64,000 nucleotides of DNA, taken from Siphonodentalium dalli (lineage: Eukaryota > Mollusca > Scaphopoda > Gadilida > Siphonodentaliidae). The notes beneath the pieces were generated by a model that searched no databases, was not told the DNA's origin, and saw nothing but the letters and a program-made list of their open reading frames with translations. Made by a program: the position numbers and the translations under genes. How positions within the stretch are numbered: the stretch's first letter is position 1; each line of letters begins with the position of its first letter. Where the stretch lies: the NCBI GenBank assembly GCA_032622095.1, contig CP136064.1, positions 261,185,863-261,249,862 of the forward strand, given 5' to 3'. Below are positions 22,491 to 32,706 of this stretch, in pieces.

Positions 22491-22744
22491 TTAAAAGCAC
22501 AAAATTGGTTTATCAACAGTTTTGCATACAAACCAGCCAGTCACCATAGGTCATGTTTGAATAATCTATACACATGCAACAGGTTTTGTAATTATTTCTG
22601 AAATTATGGCTTTAAGAAATTTGTTGGGCATCAAAATAGAAATCTTGCATGGTATTTGAAAATATCAAAATGTATAATGTTTTGCCATAACAGGGGTACC
22701 ATAGTAAGAGAGCACCCCTGTAGCCCATGACAGAGAAGGGGGAT

Positions 22745-23125
22745 AAAGCCTTAAAATAGTGCTTCATTTGCAGAATGAGGTCCCCAGATGGTGAAATTAG
22801 TGACACTATCCCATACAGTGGGCTAGCATCACTAAATTCACCCTCTGGGGACCTCATTCTGCTTAGACCTCATCTTCTTACAAGTATTTATGGCCTAAAA
22901 TTAACATTGCTATGGGAGACCTAGGATTAGATTGAAGTTCCCCAGTTGAAGTTGTGTTCACCCATTTATAGTCACCATTATGCAGTTTATATTCTGCAAA
23001 TTAGGGGATATGTACATGTAGAAACTGAACAGAAGGGGAAAAGTAACTAAAACAATGTTAATTTGAGACTCAATACTTCCCAGAATTTGAGGTATAAGCA
23101 GGATGGGGTCCCAGAGGACTGATGC
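22745..23125. repeat. Long-form M1 copy
   Basis: The left hairpin module (TTTGCAGAATGAGGTCCCCAG and complement, 22770-22862) is followed by the standard interior and a decayed right module near 23095. Confidence 0.6.
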
Positions 23126-23752
23126 TAGCCCACTCATGCAACAGAGAATTATAATAATTTATTACAAATAGAATTATTTTATATTTTATTTTGAAATTAA
23201 TATGAATTATTTTGAAATAAATACCGGAGTATATCATTATTTGTATATTAAATAATACATATTAAACTAATTTAATATATGGTTACTCATTGCTGAACTA
23301 AAAAGCACTTAAATCAGACAGTAAATATTTGGCTGATCAACAAGTAACAATAGCACAGTGGGGAATTATGTGGTTTCGAGGTTGGTAGTACCACGCATTC
23401 AAAATATGCAATGCACAAAATTGTGACAAAAACATAATATATGAGGAACTGACACAAATCGTAGCATTTTGACTGTTACGAGCATATGCTAGTTTCTTTT
23501 TAAAACAAGTTGATACCTTATTTGATCGGAAATACTCAGTAGTTTTCTATAGCATTCTGACCAAAGTTGCCAGTCGGAGGTTCGTAGAATACATACATAC
23601 AATCCATACATCTAGTAGAATCCTTTGACAACTTTGGTCAGAATGTAAGAGCACACAACTGTAAGTTTGTACACAAATGATGTATCAGCTTGTTTGAAAA
23701 TTAGTATAACATATGCTTGTAGCTGCCAAAATACCATGTAAAAAAATATATC
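23126..23752. other. AT-rich intergenic stretch
   Basis: No gene or repeat family is recognised. The sequence is visibly more AT-rich than the GC-rich retrotransposon that follows. Confidence 0.3.
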
Positions 23753-24160
23753 ATTATGTGATCACTCAGATCCAAGAGACACTACCCCCACCAGTGACAG
23801 CCCTGCCACTACTGCATGGAATATTTAAACGACAACACATGAGTGGGGTATGATCTCAGCTTTAATGTAACATTATAAGCTTGTCCTGCAGATAGCCCAT
23901 ACGCATGGAAAACCAATTAAGCAGAGCCTTCGCTCTGACGAGAAGCCGAAGCAGAGAACGCTGAAGAAATACTGCTGTACAGCGCAGACATGAGCATGGC
24001 CCGACGAGCTAAGGTGCGATTCGGAGCCGGCGCCCAAGAAATGCTATGAGGCGCCCTAAGCAATAAGCACACACGGCCACCAGGGAGAAGCCCAACGAGT
24101 GCGACGCAGGAATGGCAGTAGAGACCACTGGACAGCCCAACTCCCTATGGCTAAGCACCG
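23753..24160 (-). repeat. B2 direct repeat of the Ngaro element
   Basis: This 408-bp copy equals B1 (24580-24987) apart from three substitutions. It forms the 3' end of the element and starts with the shared ATTATG. Confidence 0.9.
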
Positions 24161-24384
24161 TGGTATGGGCGGGTAACACCAAAGTTACCCCTGCAGGACG
24201 CACCAAAGCTGGATCAATGGCACTGATGACACAGCACCTGAAAGGGAAAACAAACAGCAGCAACGAGATGCAAACACACAGGGCCCTAGGCCCAAAACAA
24301 AACAGGCATCACAGAACAATGAATATGGCGTGCCACTCGGGCCGCCGAACAAAGCGGGGCATGGAGCTCCAAGGGGGAGGGAGG
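24161..24384 (-). other. Unique spacer between B2 and A2
   Basis: This stretch of about 224 bp is not found elsewhere in the element. In the textbook arrangement A2 abuts B2 directly, so the spacer is unusual. The + strand frame across it (24112-24459) has no known motif. Confidence 0.6.
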
Positions 24385-24585
24385 GAGCGCGATGCGTATA
24401 ATTCAAAAGTGAATTGCTTTTCAGTTACCGGAAGGAGGCAGCATTCCGGGCGGATGTAAAATGCGGACTTTAAGTTCGGCCGATACGGAACGGATCGTAC
24501 CGAAAAAACCGGAACGTCTGCCGGATGACAGGATCAAAGAACCACATAAATCACCCCGAACCTTATCGGCCCTGGGTGCATTATG
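24385..24585 (-). repeat. A2 direct repeat of the Ngaro element
   Basis: 201 bp, matching A1 (29603-29804) apart from a 1-bp T-run difference and one substitution. Its end overlaps B1 at the ATTATG core (24580-24585). Confidence 0.9.
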
Positions 24586-24987
24586 TGATCACTCAGATCC
24601 AAGAGACACTACCCCCACCAGTGACAGCCCTGCCACTACTGCATGGAATATTTAAACGACAACACATGAGTGGGGTATGATCTCCGCTTTAATGTAACAT
24701 TATAAGCTTGTCCTGCAGATAGCCCATACGCATGGAAAACCAATTAAGCAGAGCCTTCGCTCTGACGAGAAGCCGAAGCAGAGAACGCTGAAGAAATACT
24801 GCTGTACAGCGCAGGCATGAGCATGGCCCGACGAGCTAAGGTGCGATTCCGAGCCGGCGCCCAAGAAATGCTATGAGGCGCCCTAAGCAATAAGCACACA
24901 CGGCCACCAGGGAGAAGCCCAACGAGTGCGACGCAGGAATGGCAGTAGAGACCACTGGACAGCCCAACTCCCTATGGCTAAGCACCG
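24580..24987 (-). repeat. B1 direct repeat of the Ngaro element
   Basis: 408 bp, the internal copy of the B repeat, lying between the coding region and A2. Confidence 0.9.
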
Positions 24988-25218
24988 GCCTGGAATATTA
25001 CACTCAGGCTACAGATCGAGAGCACTCTCAAATAAGCATAAGATGACTGCGCAGTCATAAACATACTAAGCTACTATTGATAAGCCACCCATCAAAGTTA
25101 CCAGACAGGTTATACCACTATGGCGACACTACCACTACCACTATCTGCAGGACCGCCATAGAGTGCGCAGCACTCCCCCAAACCAGGAGCTCCATGCCCA
25201 ATTACATCAATGAAACAG
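24988..25218 (-). other. Ngaro 3' untranslated region
   Basis: No ORF is seen between the hydrolase stop and the B1 repeat. Confidence 0.5.
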
Positions 25219-25902
25219 TTAAACCACCGGGAAAACCATAGTGTCAGATGCCAGGAAGGTCTCCAGGGCGCCCTGAAGACTATTCAGATAGATATCGTTG
25301 CCGACGGGGGAGAGATGGGTCCCATCTGAGCGAAACATGCCCTTATCAGAAGCGCAAATGTCTGGGTGCTTGATGCCACGACCCCCGTGATGCAAGACGA
25401 AGCCCAACATGCGTTGGTTAAAGTCCCGGCGCTGGCGAGCACCAATACTCGGGCGATGGGCGTTGTGCCAATAGCGGCGCGGGAACACTTGTGACCAAAT
25501 AAGGGTGCAGGCAGGCAAAGTTTCTTGCACATATGAAAGTTCCCGCTTAACACTGGCACGCAAGTCACAGTACCCACCGGCTGTGATGTCGTTAGAGCCA
25601 AGCTGGATGATGATGTGGGTAGGATGCCGAGACTGCGGACAAGCAGCGAGCTCCCGGTCGAACGTGGCATGGAAATCGCCCCAGAGCATCCCACGAGTGC
25701 CGATCCATCGAACAGAAGCGCCGCGGCTGGACAGCTGGAGATGTTGGCCAACAGGACGCCGCACAGCACGCTGGTGAGCCCAGTAGACGTGGGACGAACC
25801 CAAGACCCAGATAATGGCTACTGAAACGAGACTAAGCAGATGTTGAGTGGATGTATCGACGACAAACATCAGGCCGCCAACGACCCCGGTGTTGGATGGC
25901 AT
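25219..25902 (-). CDS. SGNH/GDSL hydrolase-like ORF of the Ngaro element
   Basis: The ORF gives 227 residues if started at the ATG at 25902, chosen because the upstream reading only overlaps the recombinase gene. SGNH blocks are visible in order: GSSHV (residues 35-39, nucleophile probably Ser37), GSND (102-105, Asn104) and DGTH (193-196, Asp193 and His196 of the triad). A hydrophobic segment lies at about residues 22-34, before the first block. SGNH proteins are esterases or lipases. Ngaro elements are known to carry one, but its role in transposition is not established. It overlaps the recombinase ORF by 71 bp in another frame. The frame is intact and the catalytic residues are present. Confidence 0.85.
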   Translation of the reverse strand: MPSNTGVVGGLMFVVDTSTQHLLSLVSVAIIWVLGSSHVYWAHQRAVRRPVGQHLQLSSRGASVRWIGTRGMLWGDFHATFDRELAACPQSRHPTHIIIQLGSNDITAGGYCDLRASVKRELSYVQETLPACTLIWSQVFPRRYWHNAHRPSIGARQRRDFNQRMLGFVLHHGGRGIKHPDICASDKGMFRSDGTHLSPVGNDIYLNSLQGALETFLASDTMVFPVV

Positions 25903-26743
25903 GGTAAGGGGTGCCCAGATCCGCCAGATAGGTAGCACCACCCGAACGAAATGAATGCGGCGTGATATATTGTCGAGAGCCGGACGTACGCAAAGCGTGA
26001 CGGAGCACGGCCCGAAACTGCGCGACTGTGAGCGGGGTCTGAGCCTGGTGAGAAAGGAACAGTCCCGACCGGGAGCCGCGAATGGCAAGAAATGTGGTGG
26101 CCGCGCGCAGCGGGCAGATATGTGGATCAGTCGGCAGGCACGGAATGCGAGTATGAGCGGGAGGACCACATTGGTTCGTTTTAGAATGCCGGAGCCAAAC
26201 GTCAATGGCGGAGCCGCTCAACGAGACATCGCGAAGAAATATAGCATGTCCAAAGTCGGCCTTGGACACAGCGGCCAGTTCCCCCACGCGGAACAGTCCA
26301 AAAAAGGCCATCGTAAAGGCAGACGTAAACAAAGCGACCTCATGGGGCGACGAGCAGATGCGAGGAAGCACGCGGAGCAAGGTGCACAGCAAAGGTATTG
26401 TCACTGGAGCAGGACGAGAGGATGAAGGCGTCAAGCGACGGACCCCGGTCAATAGTTGGCGAATGAGGTAAGTCGAAGTGGGATCTCGCATACCCTGGAG
26501 TCGATGCTGCCGACCGATGGCAGCCAGGTAGGTGGAAATGGTTGAAGCAGAACCCTGGGAGCGATGAAGCCCCGCGATAAACCCGACGATAGCGTGTTCC
26601 GGGAGCGGCCAGGAAACGGCCAAGCGATGCTGGTGTGCGAAATCGAGATAAGCCCGTATGGCGGTGCGATACGTGCAGTGAGTTTTTGGCGCCCGGGAAG
26701 AAGTCAAAAGCAGCGTTACATGTCGACGCAGGTCCACAGGCAC
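25832..26743 (-). CDS. Tyrosine recombinase (integrase) of the Ngaro element
   Basis: About 300 residues, open throughout. Catalytic residues are in the expected places: Arg152 in FRVGEL, His263 and Arg266 in HSFRSGGATYL, Trp289 in GRWR and nucleophile Tyr297 in RRYIH. The N-terminal core-binding part has TYRTAIRAYLDFA and STYLAAIGRQH, as in DIRS/Ngaro recombinases. It would integrate a circular DNA copy by site-specific recombination. The first codon shown is GTG with no good ATG nearby, and the frame overlaps the end of RNase H by 28 bp. Expression by frameshift from pol or by an internal start is inferred. Confidence 0.88.
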   Translation of the reverse strand: MPVDLRRHVTLLLTSSRAPKTHCTYRTAIRAYLDFAHQHRLAVSWPLPEHAIVGFIAGLHRSQGSASTISTYLAAIGRQHRLQGMRDPTSTYLIRQLLTGVRRLTPSSSRPAPVTIPLLCTLLRVLPRICSSPHEVALFTSAFTMAFFGLFRVGELAAVSKADFGHAIFLRDVSLSGSAIDVWLRHSKTNQCGPPAHTRIPCLPTDPHICPLRAATTFLAIRGSRSGLFLSHQAQTPLTVAQFRAVLRHALRTSGSRQYITPHSFRSGGATYLADLGTPYHAIQHRGRWRPDVCRRYIHSTSA

Positions 26744-28568
26744 CTGGGAAATGGTGTTGGCGTTCGGGCGGCGGACGGCGCCAGTCGACGGAAACGTTTC
26801 ATCTGGAAACGAGAGAGGCTGTCAGCGAGAGCATTATCACGAGACGCGATCCATGAAGCACGCAAGGAGATGTTGTGAGACAGGAGCAGCAGGACCAGCT
26901 GGCGCAACAGGGCCATGAGCGGCTTGCATTTGGAAGTTTGGTCGTTGATGGCGCGGACCACGGTAATGTTATCACAGTGTAAATGGAGGCGATGATTCCG
27001 GAGGCGACGCCCCCAGACGCTGATGGCCACTAAGACGGGGAACATCTCGAGGACACCCATATTGCGGGTCAGGCCCAAAGCATGCCAAGGAAGGGGCCAC
27101 TTGCCAAAAGCCCAAAGGCCGTTGAAATAAGCGCCAAAGCCGCCGGACTGACCACCACAAGCGTCCGTGTGGAAATTGATGTCGGTATCATGGAGCCAGG
27201 TCGCAGAAGGGAAAAGGTAGATCCCATTGAATGACGTGAAGAACTGTAACCACGTGGCCAAATCGGCACGCATGCCAAAATTAATTCGGATTTTGTGATG
27301 CGGCTTAGAAAATCCCTGCAGGGCATCAATCAGGCGACGACAAAATGGGCGGCCCGGACGAACCGCCTTGCACGCAAATTGTAATGAGCCAATGAGCGAC
27401 TGTAGTTCACGGACCGAGATTTTACGGCAGCGCAAAGCCATAGAGATTTTGGACTGAATAGCTGTGAGCTTCTCAGCAGGGAGACGCACCGCGTTAGCCA
27501 ACGTATCGAGTTCGAGACCAAGGTAGCAGAGCTTCGAGGTGGGCGAGACCATTTGTCATGAGCAATAGGTACGCCAAGATCAGAGCAAACGCGATGAAAC
27601 ATGTCAAGACTGTCTGAGGCCTGGGACGTGGCTGGCGGACCACAGAACAGGAAGTCATCGCAGTAGTGCAAGATGTGTGGGTTGCCGGACCGCTGCTTAA
27701 CAACCCATTCCAAAAATGTCGAGAATTTTTCAAAAGTTGCGCACGACACGCTGCAGCCGAAAGGTAAGCATTTGTCGAAATAATACATGTCGTCCAGTTT
27801 AAAACCAAGTTGATCGAAATCGCCCGGGTAGATGTGAAGATTACGATATGCAGCTTCTAAATCCCCGCGCGCGAGCAAAGTCCCGGCCCCAAGGGACTGG
27901 ATGGTGGCAACAGCAGCATCAAAACTGGTATATGTGACAGTAGTGAATTCGCGCTGAATATGATCATTGAGCGACTGGCCTGCCGGATAGGAGAGGTGAT
28001 GGATGAGACGGAATGAGTCAGGTTCATGTTTAGGCACCAGTCCAAGCGGCGACACGCGGAGCGTTGGAATTGGACGAGCTCAGAAAGGACCAGCAATGCG
28101 ACCAAGGCGAACTTCCTTAAGGATCTTTTCCCGGACGACCTCGGGACGGTCACGAGCAGACTTGAGGTTCGGAGCGTCAGTTGGCATACGCGGGCCAGTA
28201 TAATGGAGTGGAAAACCATGAGTAAAACCGAACCGGAGTTCCCGCGCGACTTGGTGGCGAGGGTACTTCCCAAGCCACCAACACAAATAGTCAAGATTAA
28301 CGGCGGAAGGGGCGAGCTGGTAGACGCTGCTGGTGACTGCCGCGGGCTGAGCGGCGAAAGTCTTGTCCATGGGCAGCGGTTGCGGCATGAGGCTCTGAGC
28401 AGATGTGTCGAAAACGACAGTTTGGCCAGGAGCAGCGGCCGGCGTTGAATTCAAAACAGACGGGACTGGGACGGCCCGGACGCGTGGGAAAATTGTCTGC
28501 ACGCCCGAACCGGAGGCGGAGTCGGCTGCGGAGGTTGCCGAACCTGGGGCGTCATGACCAGCAGCCAA
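26716..28568 (-). pseudogene. Reverse transcriptase-RNase H (pol) of the Ngaro element, broken
   Basis: The N-terminal part (28568-28083) ends at an in-frame TGA (28080-28082). The same frame resumes at once with SPLGLVPKHEPDSFRLIHHL, RT motif A ARGDLEAAYR, motif B LPFGCSVSCATFEKFS and the active site HYCDDF (near 27654-27665). Just after AHDK, near 27553, the frame shifts by one base at an A run. The thumb and RNase H continue in the new frame to 26716, with RNase H acids in TDACGG, VLEMF, HCDN and RDNALADSLSRF. All catalytic residues survive, so only the stop and the shift disable it. Sequencing error or recoding are alternatives. The product would copy element RNA into DNA. Confidence 0.88.
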
Positions 28569-29407
28569 ATGTTAGGGTCGATGGTCTCCCAAGGAGTAGC
28601 TGTATTACCATCCCACTTCAACCGAAATTGGGTATCGTACACCCGCCAGGCAGATCCCCCACATTTAGCAGCCGCCCAACGAATGGTGCGCAGGTAACGC
28701 AAAAGGGGCTGGGCCGACGATTCAGGGCGAACGTCGAGGTACACCGAAATGAAAGTGAGAAAAGCATCGGTCCACGAGTCAACAGACGTTATTGGAGCAG
28801 CATGCCCACTTGGCGCAACGCGGATTCGCCCGGAAGCAGAGACAACCAACTGATGGGGGTCAACTGTATGAATAGAGGCCGCGGGTTCCTGCAGCTGATC
28901 CAAATTGATAAAATCGCCCCGGAAAATTTTGTCGCGAATAGATCGGGAAACGTGAGAGCCATAGCCGTCTGCCACCGTAGGAATCGGCAAGGGGGCGTCC
29001 CAAGGGGAGACCAGCGAGGATGGAAAACTAAATAAGGCATTACCCGGATCAGTTCTGTCTCTTGCCGGAGCGTTCGGTCGGTGTATCACTGAAGCCACAC
29101 GGGAATCCTCGCGGCGGCGGAGAGAAGTGGGGCTGTCATCAGAACTGCTGCGTCGACGGGTCGACAAAGGAGACGCTGATGGTGACCTGGATCCATAGCG
29201 CGGAAACTTGGGGCGCGGAGAACCATCCTGTCGGCGACTAGCCTGGCGACGAGACTGTCGACTGGGCTGACGACGAGGCTGACGAAAAGAAGGCCTAACA
29301 CGGTCACTGGAAGCAGGACCAGCACGAGACGAGCTGGCAGACGCATCCTGGCGACTGCTACGAGACGAACGGTCGCGGGCCCGACCGCGAGATCCCGTAC
29401 GAACCAT
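28451..29407 (-). CDS. Gag-like ORF of the Ngaro element
   Basis: The ORF gives about 318 residues from the ATG at 29407. The frame is open further up to 29596, but the upstream part is hydrophobic and unlike gag. The first ~110 residues are rich in Arg, Ser and Gln (RSSRSSRQDASASSSR and QPRRQPSRQSRRQASRR), suited to nucleic-acid binding. The second half has LLRYLRTIRWAAAKCGGSAW and PWETIDPNIWLL, resembling the conserved gag block of DIRS/Ngaro elements. It overlaps the pol frame by 118 bp. No zinc knuckle is seen. Confidence 0.7.
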   Translation of the reverse strand: MVRTGSRGRARDRSSRSSRQDASASSSRAGPASSDRVRPSFRQPRRQPSRQSRRQASRRQDGSPRPKFPRYGSRSPSASPLSTRRRSSSDDSPTSLRRREDSRVASVIHRPNAPARDRTDPGNALFSFPSSLVSPWDAPLPIPTVADGYGSHVSRSIRDKIFRGDFINLDQLQEPAASIHTVDPHQLVVSASGRIRVAPSGHAAPITSVDSWTDAFLTFISVYLDVRPESSAQPLLRYLRTIRWAAAKCGGSAWRVYDTQFRLKWDGNTATPWETIDPNIWLLVMTPQVRQPPQPTPPPVRACRQFSHASGPSQSRLF

Positions 29408-29602
29408 ATGAGAAATATGGGATTGCCACCGAACGACAAACACAAACAGGGAAACACGTGCGCTACCCACGAAAATAGATAACGCCGACAGAACAGGACG
29501 CAGACAGAACGCACAAGGAACAAGATGATAGACGAATAAATGAAAGCTGGCGAAGAAACACGGTGACGGATGGAAACAGATAGCAATTGACGACACACAA
29601 CC

Positions 29603-29804
29603 GAGCGCGATGCGTATAATTCAAAAGTGAATTGCTTTTTCAGTTACCGGAAGGAGGCAGCATTCCGGGCGGATGTAAAATGCGGACTTTAAGTTCGGCC
29701 GATACGGAACGGATCGTACCGAAAAAAACGGAACGTCTGCCGGATGACAGGATCAAAGAACCACATAAATCACCCCGAACCTTATCGGCCCTGGGTGCAT
29801 TATG
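29603..29804 (-). repeat. A1 direct repeat of the Ngaro element
   Basis: 202 bp at the 5' end of the element, ending at the outer ATTATG core (29799-29804). It begins just before the leader of the gag-like ORF. Confidence 0.9.
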
Positions 29805-30076
29805 CTATTTTATTACCTTTTCTCTCGTTTCTGGTCGCATTTGCGAACGCCTCGGCCATTTTGAATGTGTGATACTCATCAACTTGAAAACCACGTGATT
29901 CCCCACAGTGAAGAGAATAATAGTAATAAATGTCATACCAGTAAAAGTGCATGTCATACCAGTGGGCCAATTGAGCCCAATAGTCAAGAGGTAGTAAATC
30001 TGAAATAAACATTTTAAATTCTTCTCATTCTCCATATAATTCATGTGACATTATAATTGCATTAACTATATCCTAA
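29805..30076. other. Host flank, nothing recognised
   Basis: AT-rich sequence between the retrotransposon and the next element. Confidence 0.3.
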
Positions 30077-30925
30077 TAAGAGCATCGCTAGGGCGTGGCA
30101 AAATACGCCCTTTAGCCATTTCGAACTGTACTATCGCAAAATTAGATAATACTTTGAGCTTACATTTGAAGAAAATCTGATATACCCCTAATTTCAATGC
30201 CAAAATGTGGTCAAATTCTAAGTCGAAAAAATGACCATAACTCATGTAAAAATAATTAGACAGAACCTATATTCAAACTTGGTCTGTAGTTTTACCTGGG
30301 AAATACACATACCAGCTTTGGTTCAGCTCAAATAATCAAAACTGGAGTTATCGGTAGGAAACCAAAATGTTATGAAATTGGTCAAATTCTAAGTTGAAAA
30401 AGGGCCGTAACTCATGTAAAAATAACTGGATGGAACCCATATTTGAACTTGGCCTGTATCTTTAGCTGGGAAATACACATACCAACTTTGGTTCAGATCA
30501 AATAATCCAAACTGGAGTTATCGGTCGTAAACCAAAAATGTTAACAGACGGTCAAATTCTAAGTCGAAAAGGGGCCGTAACTCATGTAAAAATAATTGGA
30601 CGGAACCCATATTCGAACTTGGCCTGTATCTTTAGCTGGGAAATACACATACCAACTTTGGTTCAGATCAAATAATCCAAACTGGAGTTATCGGTCGGAA
30701 ACCAAAAATGTTAAATGACGGTCAAATTCTAAGTCGAAAAAGGGCTGTAACTCATGTAAAAATATTTGGACGGAACCTATATTCGAACTTGGCCTGTATC
30801 TTTAGCTGGGAAATACACATACCAACTTTGGTTCAGATCAAATAATCCAAACTGGAGTTATCGATCGGAAACCAAAAATGTTAACGGACGGACGGACAGA
30901 CGGACAGACCAACATTTTGCCCCTT
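30077..30925. mobile_element. Family P tandem-core element (pearl/Helentron-like)
   Basis: It starts AGAGCATCGCTAGGGCGTGG and then has about four ~168-bp tandem units, each with TCAAATTCTAAGTCGAAAA, ACTTTGGTTCAGATCAAATA and GGAGTTATCGGTCGGAAACC. It ends in GGACGGACAGACGGACAG. Elements with conserved ends around ~160-bp tandem cores are described as 'pearl' in bivalves and are linked to Helentrons. That assignment is by resemblance only. Other copies are at 9880, 14815, 32670/35285 and 61850. Confidence 0.6.
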
Positions 30926-31986
30926 ATGTGTCTACAAACTTAAGTGGCTAGAAAAAATGGTGTGACCTATGTGACTACTTGTTTTTACGTGGCTTCAAAA
31001 GGGGTTCTCACGAAATGCTACTTGCGAGGCTGCAAATAAAGTGTCAATGTATTCTGTGACTTACGGTTGGCGCATGTGAATTAGTCAGCACATTGTATTT
31101 TTTCAACCCTTCATTCACAATTTAGAGAGTTCATTAAGAATTAAAGCGTGATTAAGAAAAATATTGTATATTTGTAAATAAGGTTGCTAATGTGGCTGGC
31201 CACTTAAGCCGTCCGTCCGTGTCCATAGAACACTGGTTGGACATCCATATTGATGGACAAATTGTTTCAATTTATTAAAGGACAATTTTTTCAAGTGACT
31301 TTCTCAGGCCACTTAGATCACATTTCAGCTGTCAAATGAGGTTGCTTATGTGACTAGCCACATAAGCAATCATTTGAGTCCAAATGGTTTTTGAATGGCT
31401 TCGAAGACACATAAGTGGCATTTTGTGGGAACGGCTCGACGGACGGACGAACAGACGGACGGACAGACTGATAACATAATACAACCTTTTTTCAAAAAGG
31501 GCGTATAAAAAATAGTGATGTTTCCGGTAACCCACATATATGCACCTAATTCAGACCACCATATGTTGGACACCCGACCCCACCCCCCCCCCAGTTTTTT
31601 AAATGTACTAATCACCACTTGAGCGCTAATTTCTTTTGATATTGTTTCATCTCTGTTAAATTAAAATTGTTCAGAATTGTTTGAAAATTAGCAAATTTGT
31701 TTCACTTACATCTTTATAATTACACACCATCTGCATTCACATAATTAGCCTTCCTTAATAATCAGTACAAATCGCGATATGGTTTAATACACAAATGTTT
31801 CAGATGTTCATCAGGTAATAACTAAGTTGACCACTTCATAAAAGGCAATGAACACCTACGTCACTCCAAGCCGACCGTGCGCACGCACTTGGTGCATGGT
31901 GTCCACTTCACAATAAGCGATGAACCACCTACGTCACCTCAAGCTGCGTGTTGTTATTGGGAGACTGTGTTGGAAATTGAACAATA
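30926..31986. other. Intergenic repeat-like sequence, no gene
   Basis: Loosely repeated phrases such as TGTGGCTGGCCACTTAAG (31190) and TGACTAGCCACATAAGC (31350), and a second GACGGACGGAC run (31440) are seen. A C run lies at about 31576-31591. Nothing coding is recognised. Confidence 0.3.
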
Positions 31987-32260
31987 TGTGACCCGCCATA
32001 TCAAATCCAGTCCTAAGTCGGGATTTTTTTACCCTGTGCCAATGCATTCTCTTATATATGCGAGTCGACCATAGGTCGCCCTGCATATATAAGAGAATGC
32101 ATTGGCCTAACAATTTTTTATCATTTTTTTTAAATAAATGTTTCTTACAATTTTTAGGACATAAAATAAAAAACATCCATTACCCTGCAGGGAGCCCCAC
32201 ACATATATACATGTAGAAGCATATAGAAGAGTGTCGTCTGCTCATGTTTGTCTGACAAAC
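31987..32260. mobile_element. Left half of a TGTGACCCGCC MITE
   Basis: It begins TGTGACCCGCCATATCAAAT and includes the ATGCATTCTCTTATATATG palindrome. It runs in parallel with 13731-14003 up to GCTCATGTTTGTCTG, after which the right half is missing. Confidence 0.65.
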
Positions 32261-32669
32261 CCATGGCTGGGATATCTTCTTGAACAGACAAAAAGACATG
32301 ATTTCCAGATATTAAAACAAAGAAGGATAACTCTAAAATGGAAAAAGTGAACAATGCCATTTGCACCTATTTTGTAAGCAATCATGATGAAGCTCCATAC
32401 TAAATTTCATTTAAATCCTATAACCAATGGTTGAGATATATGCATGGATGGAAAAAAAAAACACAATTCCAGATAAATATGATGGCTGCTGATGACCAAG
32501 ATACAGAGCTTCCAAGTTGTTATGGACGCCCTGACTCATGGATGTCTCGACTCACAGACAGAGCCCATTTTTATATCACACCCCCCCCCCCCAACTTTGT
32601 TAGCGGTGGATAACAACAATATGCATACAATCATCCATCTATCAAACCTTTAGGAACCTATTTGTAAAC
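32261..32669. other. Intergenic, nothing recognised
   Basis: A C run lies near 32580-32593 and some family-P-like phrases occur. No gene is seen. Confidence 0.3.
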
Positions 32670-32706
32670 AAGAGCATCGCCAGGGCATGGCAAAATACAC
32701 CCTTTA

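Larger units (their letters stand above)
23753..29804 (-). mobile_element. Ngaro-type tyrosine-recombinase retrotransposon, full length
   Basis: This 6.05-kb GC-rich element is read on the - strand as A1 repeat, gag-like ORF, RT-RNase H, tyrosine recombinase, SGNH hydrolase, B1, A2, spacer, B2. Split direct repeats in place of LTRs, a recombinase in place of a DDE integrase, and an SGNH hydrolase are the established marks of Ngaro elements in the DIRS order. ATTATG occurs at both outer edges and at the A2-B1 junction, as expected if a circular intermediate recombined at a short shared core with no target duplication. B1 and B2 differ at only three positions by eye, so the copy is young. Its pol frame is broken (see 26716-28568). 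Confidence 0.9.

Noticed and set aside
24112..24459. 115-codon + strand frame
   Set aside because: It crosses the B2, spacer and A2 boundaries of the retrotransposon on the non-coding strand.
25505..29035. Long + strand frames (25955-26425, 28026-28448, 28403-29035)
   Set aside because: They are antisense shadows of the GC-rich Ngaro genes, with no motif of their own.
23753..29804. LTR retrotransposon with LTRs at 23753 and 24580 or 24385 and 29603
   Set aside because: The repeats are interleaved (A1 ... B1 A2 ... B2) and the element has a tyrosine recombinase rather than a DDE integrase, so they are split direct repeats.
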